Assembly (NCBI GenBank): GCA_000997465.1
Contig: LCBW01000022.1
Location: forward strand, 1 to 7,797
Direction of reading: 5' to 3'
DNA: 7,797 nucleotides
Origin: Parcubacteria group bacterium GW2011_GWC1_41_7
Lineage (GTDB): Bacteria > Patescibacteriota > Minisyncoccia > UBA6257 > HR35
Shown: positions 5,906 through 7,797 of the stretch, piece by piece
Position numbering within the stretch: position 1 is the stretch's first letter
Layout of the letters: every line of letters begins with the position of its first letter
Position numbers and translations under genes: made by a program
Notes under the pieces: model-generated
What the model saw: the letters and a program-made list of their open reading frames with translations, nothing else
Databases searched by the model: none
What the model was told of the DNA's origin: nothing

Positions 5906-6295
5906 TTACATTTTATCTAAATAAGCCCTAAAAGCAGGCTTCAGATTTTCAATGAGGTTGTATGTTTCAAAATTTTTAGGATCAATCCATTCATACGCGC
6001 CATGATCTTCTCCGAGCACTACTACACTGCTTTTTGCTTTGCACATAAAGAAAATGCCGACAAACTCACCAACGTAGAACGGACCTCCCACCTCAACCTC
6101 CAATCCGGTTTCCTCTTTAATTTCGCGCCGCAAGCTTTCATCAAACCGCTGTCCTGGCTCTACTCTGCCGCCTGGAACATCATATCTGCCGACATTAGTG
6201 CCGTCTACATATTTCCCCGACTCTTGCAGAATCAAAATCTTTCCCTCATATTCAATAAACGCTTTTGTTGCAACGAATAGTTTATTAATATGCAT
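5906..6295 (-). CDS. Nudix hydrolase
   Basis: Nudix enzymes hydrolyse nucleoside diphosphates linked to another group, such as oxidised NTPs, ADP-ribose or dinucleotide polyphosphates. I chose the ATG at 6295 (129 residues). It follows the upstream stop codon by 1 nt, and the protein then begins with the first Nudix strand, KLFVATKAFI. An earlier ATG at 6352 would add 19 residues that overlap the end of the DUF5680 gene by 56 nt and look like an out-of-frame reading of it. Numbering from the start at 6295, the Nudix box begins at GGRVEPGQ (42-49) and ends with the metal-binding REIKEETG (57-64). The first Glu of the consensus box is Gln (Q49), while the REUXEE core glutamates are intact. The substrate is unknown. 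Last gene of the minus-strand cluster. Confidence 0.9.
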   Translation of the reverse strand: MHINKLFVATKAFIEYEGKILILQESGKYVDGTNVGRYDVPGGRVEPGQRFDESLRREIKEETGLEVEVGGPFYVGEFVGIFFMCKAKSSVVVLGEDHGAYEWIDPKNFETYNLIENLKPAFRAYLDKM

Positions 6296-6296
6296 A

Positions 6297-6761
6297 TTAT
6301 CTTTGGGCAACAAGCCCTCCGCCGTAGCGAGCGCTATATACTTTTTCGCCATGAAGATAGATAATTTCCTTTCCTGAAAAATCCTCTAGACTGCCGCTCC
6401 ACTTGTTTTCGTATTGAAAATCATCCTCTAAGAATTTTGTAGGCCCGCGATACGGCGCATCGTCAGGAACAAGTGCAAGCGCTTTTTTCAAAAATCCATA
6501 TACTGGCCCCAAATCAGATACCGCTACGTCAACATTTCCGTAGTACACCATGATCCAAACCGGCTTGCCCTCATAAAATACCACTTCGCGTCCGCCGTAC
6601 GGCTCACCTCCAAAATAGTTGTCATGAAATTTCCAATTCTCTTTTTCAAGCGTGATTGAAGTTGATCCATCCTGTTCTTTTTTCATTGCGCCCTCGGGTA
6701 TATGTGCATACCCTTCGCGTCCGCAATACAAAAGGAATGCCCTTAATTTTTCAATATCCAT
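6297..6761 (-). CDS. DUF5680-type protein
   Basis: This 154-residue soluble protein has no signal peptide or membrane segment. It resembles the DUF5680 family as I recall it: an N-terminal helix (MDIEKLRAFLLYCGREGYA, 1-19), then YFGGEPYGGREVVFYEGKP (49-67), the pattern WIMVYYGNV (69-77), and a C-terminal strand pair YLHGEKVYSARYGGGLV (135-151). The GGE...GxE..F.GKPVW.M.YYG core is the main support. Biochemical function is unknown; homologues often stand alone or near regulators. The ATG is 8 nt after the slipin stop, with a weak GGGG about 12 nt upstream. The stop (TAA) is followed after 1 nt by the Nudix ATG, so the two are probably co-translated. Confidence 0.75.
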   Translation of the reverse strand: MDIEKLRAFLLYCGREGYAHIPEGAMKKEQDGSTSITLEKENWKFHDNYFGGEPYGGREVVFYEGKPVWIMVYYGNVDVAVSDLGPVYGFLKKALALVPDDAPYRGPTKFLEDDFQYENKWSGSLEDFSGKEIIYLHGEKVYSARYGGGLVAQR

Positions 6762-6769
6762 AAGATTTT

Positions 6770-7531
6770 TTACCCCTTCACGCTGTCTTTTCTAATCATA
6801 TTAACCGCCTCTTGAACGGTTGTCATAAACTGCGCCGGGAAAATAATGGTTGAGTTTTTCTCAATGCTGATTTCCGCCATAGTTTGCAAAGTGCGAAGCT
6901 GCAAGGCAACCGGATGCGCGGCCATAAGATCTGCCGCCTGTCCTAATTTTTCAGCTGCCTGCAATTCACCCTCTGCCGCAACAATTTTTGCGCGGCGCTC
7001 ACGCTCTGCTTCCGCTTCTTTTGCCATCGCCCGTTGCATGTTGTCAGGCAACACGATATCTTTAATTTCAACCGCAGTCACCTGCGCGCCCCACGGCTCA
7101 GTATGCGTGTCAATCACATCTTTAATCTTTGTATTGATTTCTTGCGTTTGCGACAACAGTTGATCTAAGCTGAATTGCCCGACGACATTGCGCACGGTGG
7201 TTTGGCTTATCTGATTGGTCGCGCTCTCCACATTCTCTATCATGATGACTGATTTCTCTGGATCGGTGACGTGGTAATACGCGACCGCCGCGATATCAAT
7301 CGAGACGTTGTCTTTGGTGATTATTTTTTGTGATGGTATCTGCATCGTCACGGTGCGAAGCGATACACGAACCATCTGTTGGAACGGCACGAATACGAAA
7401 CGGAATCCCGCATCGCGCACACCGGTGAATTTTCCGAGTGTGAAAACGACGCCCCGCTCGTACTGCCGAAGTATGCGAATACAGGCGAGCAGATACAGAA
7501 CGACGACTCCGAGAGCGATGAGTATGTTCAT
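6770..7531 (-). CDS. Slipin family SPFH/Band 7 membrane protein
   Basis: This is a stomatin-like scaffold that oligomerises on the inner membrane and organises lipid microdomains. Its 253 residues match bacterial slipins. An N-terminal membrane helix (about 2-18) is followed by the SPFH domain (about 23-175). Visible family segments are YERGVVFTLGKF (24-35), GFRFVFVPF (42-50), the strand TVTMQIPSQKIITKDNVSI (60-78), YYHVTDPEK (85-93) and VEIKDIVLPDNMQRAM (154-169). The Glu/Ala-rich coiled coil (170-205) contains AEAERERRAKIVAAEGE. A C-terminal segment ending in TIIFPAQF (228-235) follows. Slipins often pair with an NfeD-like protein; none is next to it here. It lies 42 nt after the M14 peptidase gene, in the same direction, and 8 nt before the DUF5680 gene. 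Confidence 0.95.
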   Translation of the reverse strand: MNILIALGVVVLYLLACIRILRQYERGVVFTLGKFTGVRDAGFRFVFVPFQQMVRVSLRTVTMQIPSQKIITKDNVSIDIAAVAYYHVTDPEKSVIMIENVESATNQISQTTVRNVVGQFSLDQLLSQTQEINTKIKDVIDTHTEPWGAQVTAVEIKDIVLPDNMQRAMAKEAEAERERRAKIVAAEGELQAAEKLGQAADLMAAHPVALQLRTLQTMAEISIEKNSTIIFPAQFMTTVQEAVNMIRKDSVKG

Positions 7532-7573
7532 ATGCCTGGATGATATCAGAAAGCCCGCTGAGAAGCCAAGCCC

Positions 7574-7797
7574 CTATCGACTAAAATATGTAAAAAGCGC
7601 TTCGATACCGGCGAGGTTCTTGTCCCATTCTATAGTGTCGTGCGTCGAAAGTTCCACTGTGAGCGCGGGGATACCGATAGAAGCCAGCCACCCTTCCGAG
7701 TCACCATGTACTTCATATGCGTCGAACGATTTGACCGCCGGATATCCGGCGGCATGCGCGTACACGTTCATGATATCGAGCGTCTGCGGCAAAATGC
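7574..7797 (-). CDS. M14-family zinc peptidase, C-terminal fragment
   Basis: Only the last 74 or so codons are in the window; the frame stays open to the right edge, so the gene is cut by the window and not broken. The part seen fits the end of M14 zinc carboxypeptidases. GDSEGWLASIGIPALTVELS contains the strand TVEL, whose Glu would be the catalytic glutamate (Glu270 in carboxypeptidase A numbering). The final helix is NLAGIEALFTYF. The zinc ligands (HxxE and His) lie upstream, outside the window. The spacing recalls the small MpaA-like murein-peptide amidases, but this fragment cannot settle the subfamily. It is the first visible gene of the cluster that continues into slipin. Confidence 0.75.
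   Translation of the reverse strand, partial: ILPQTLDIMNVYAHAAGYPAVKSFDAYEVHGDSEGWLASIGIPALTVELSTHDTIEWDKNLAGIEALFTYFSR

Noticed and set aside
6296..6352. Longer Nudix start at 6352.
   Set aside because: It overlaps a conserved part of the upstream gene, has no better ribosome binding site and adds residues outside the Nudix fold.
7574..7797. A short independent gene starting at a TTG near the right edge.
   Set aside because: The frame stays open to the window edge, and the sequence matches the C-terminal end of a larger M14 peptidase, so it is a partial gene.
1..7797. CRISPR arrays, tRNA or rRNA genes, transposases, toxin-antitoxin pairs and phage genes.
   Set aside because: No regularly spaced repeats, cloverleaf sequences or recognisable protein families of these kinds were seen on either strand.

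Overview
The window looks like part of the chromosome of a Candidate Phyla Radiation bacterium (Patescibacteria), most likely a parcubacterium-like lineage. This is inferred from gene style, not from a search. Genes are compact and mostly lack a clear Shine-Dalgarno sequence. There is a two-domain lamin-tail surface protein with a C-terminal membrane anchor, a DUF5680-type protein, a lone rplS and a stand-alone slipin. Stops are TAA and TAG and the standard bacterial code reads cleanly, so there is no sign of UGA recoding. Most genes are moderately AT-rich; two sampled recG lines are about 33% and 48% G+C.

Layout from left to right. (1) An alpha/beta hydrolase gene on the minus strand (75-797) lies between two copies of an imperfect intergenic repeat. 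The left copy is cut by the window edge (1-83); the right copy (845-1020) is complete and has 17-bp inverted ends. (2) recG (1025-3154, plus) starts at the edge of the right copy. (3) A GC-rich orphan lipoprotein gene (3221-4030, plus; sampled lines about 60% G+C) has its own strong promoter, a 5' UTR hairpin, a good ribosome binding site and an intrinsic terminator. It looks like a self-contained transcription unit of foreign composition. (4) Convergent to it on the minus strand is the membrane-anchored lamin-tail protein (4103-5281). (5) rplS (5451-5810, minus) has its own sigma70-type promoter and is followed by an 11-bp perfect palindrome. (6) A minus-strand cluster runs M14 peptidase (C-terminal fragment entering from the right edge), slipin/Band 7, DUF5680 protein and Nudix hydrolase. 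Its spacings are 42, 8 and 1 nt, and it ends at a hairpin just before the rplS promoter.

RecG serves recombinational repair and fork rescue, and L19 is a ribosomal protein. The other genes are envelope-associated (lipoprotein, lamin-tail protein, slipin) or small metabolic and housekeeping enzymes (hydrolase, Nudix, M14 peptidase). No tRNA, rRNA, CRISPR array, transposase or phage gene was seen. The parts most worth a second look are the repeat element that brackets the hydrolase and supplies its stop codon, and the compositionally foreign lipoprotein unit. No multi-gene defence or secretion system is evident.
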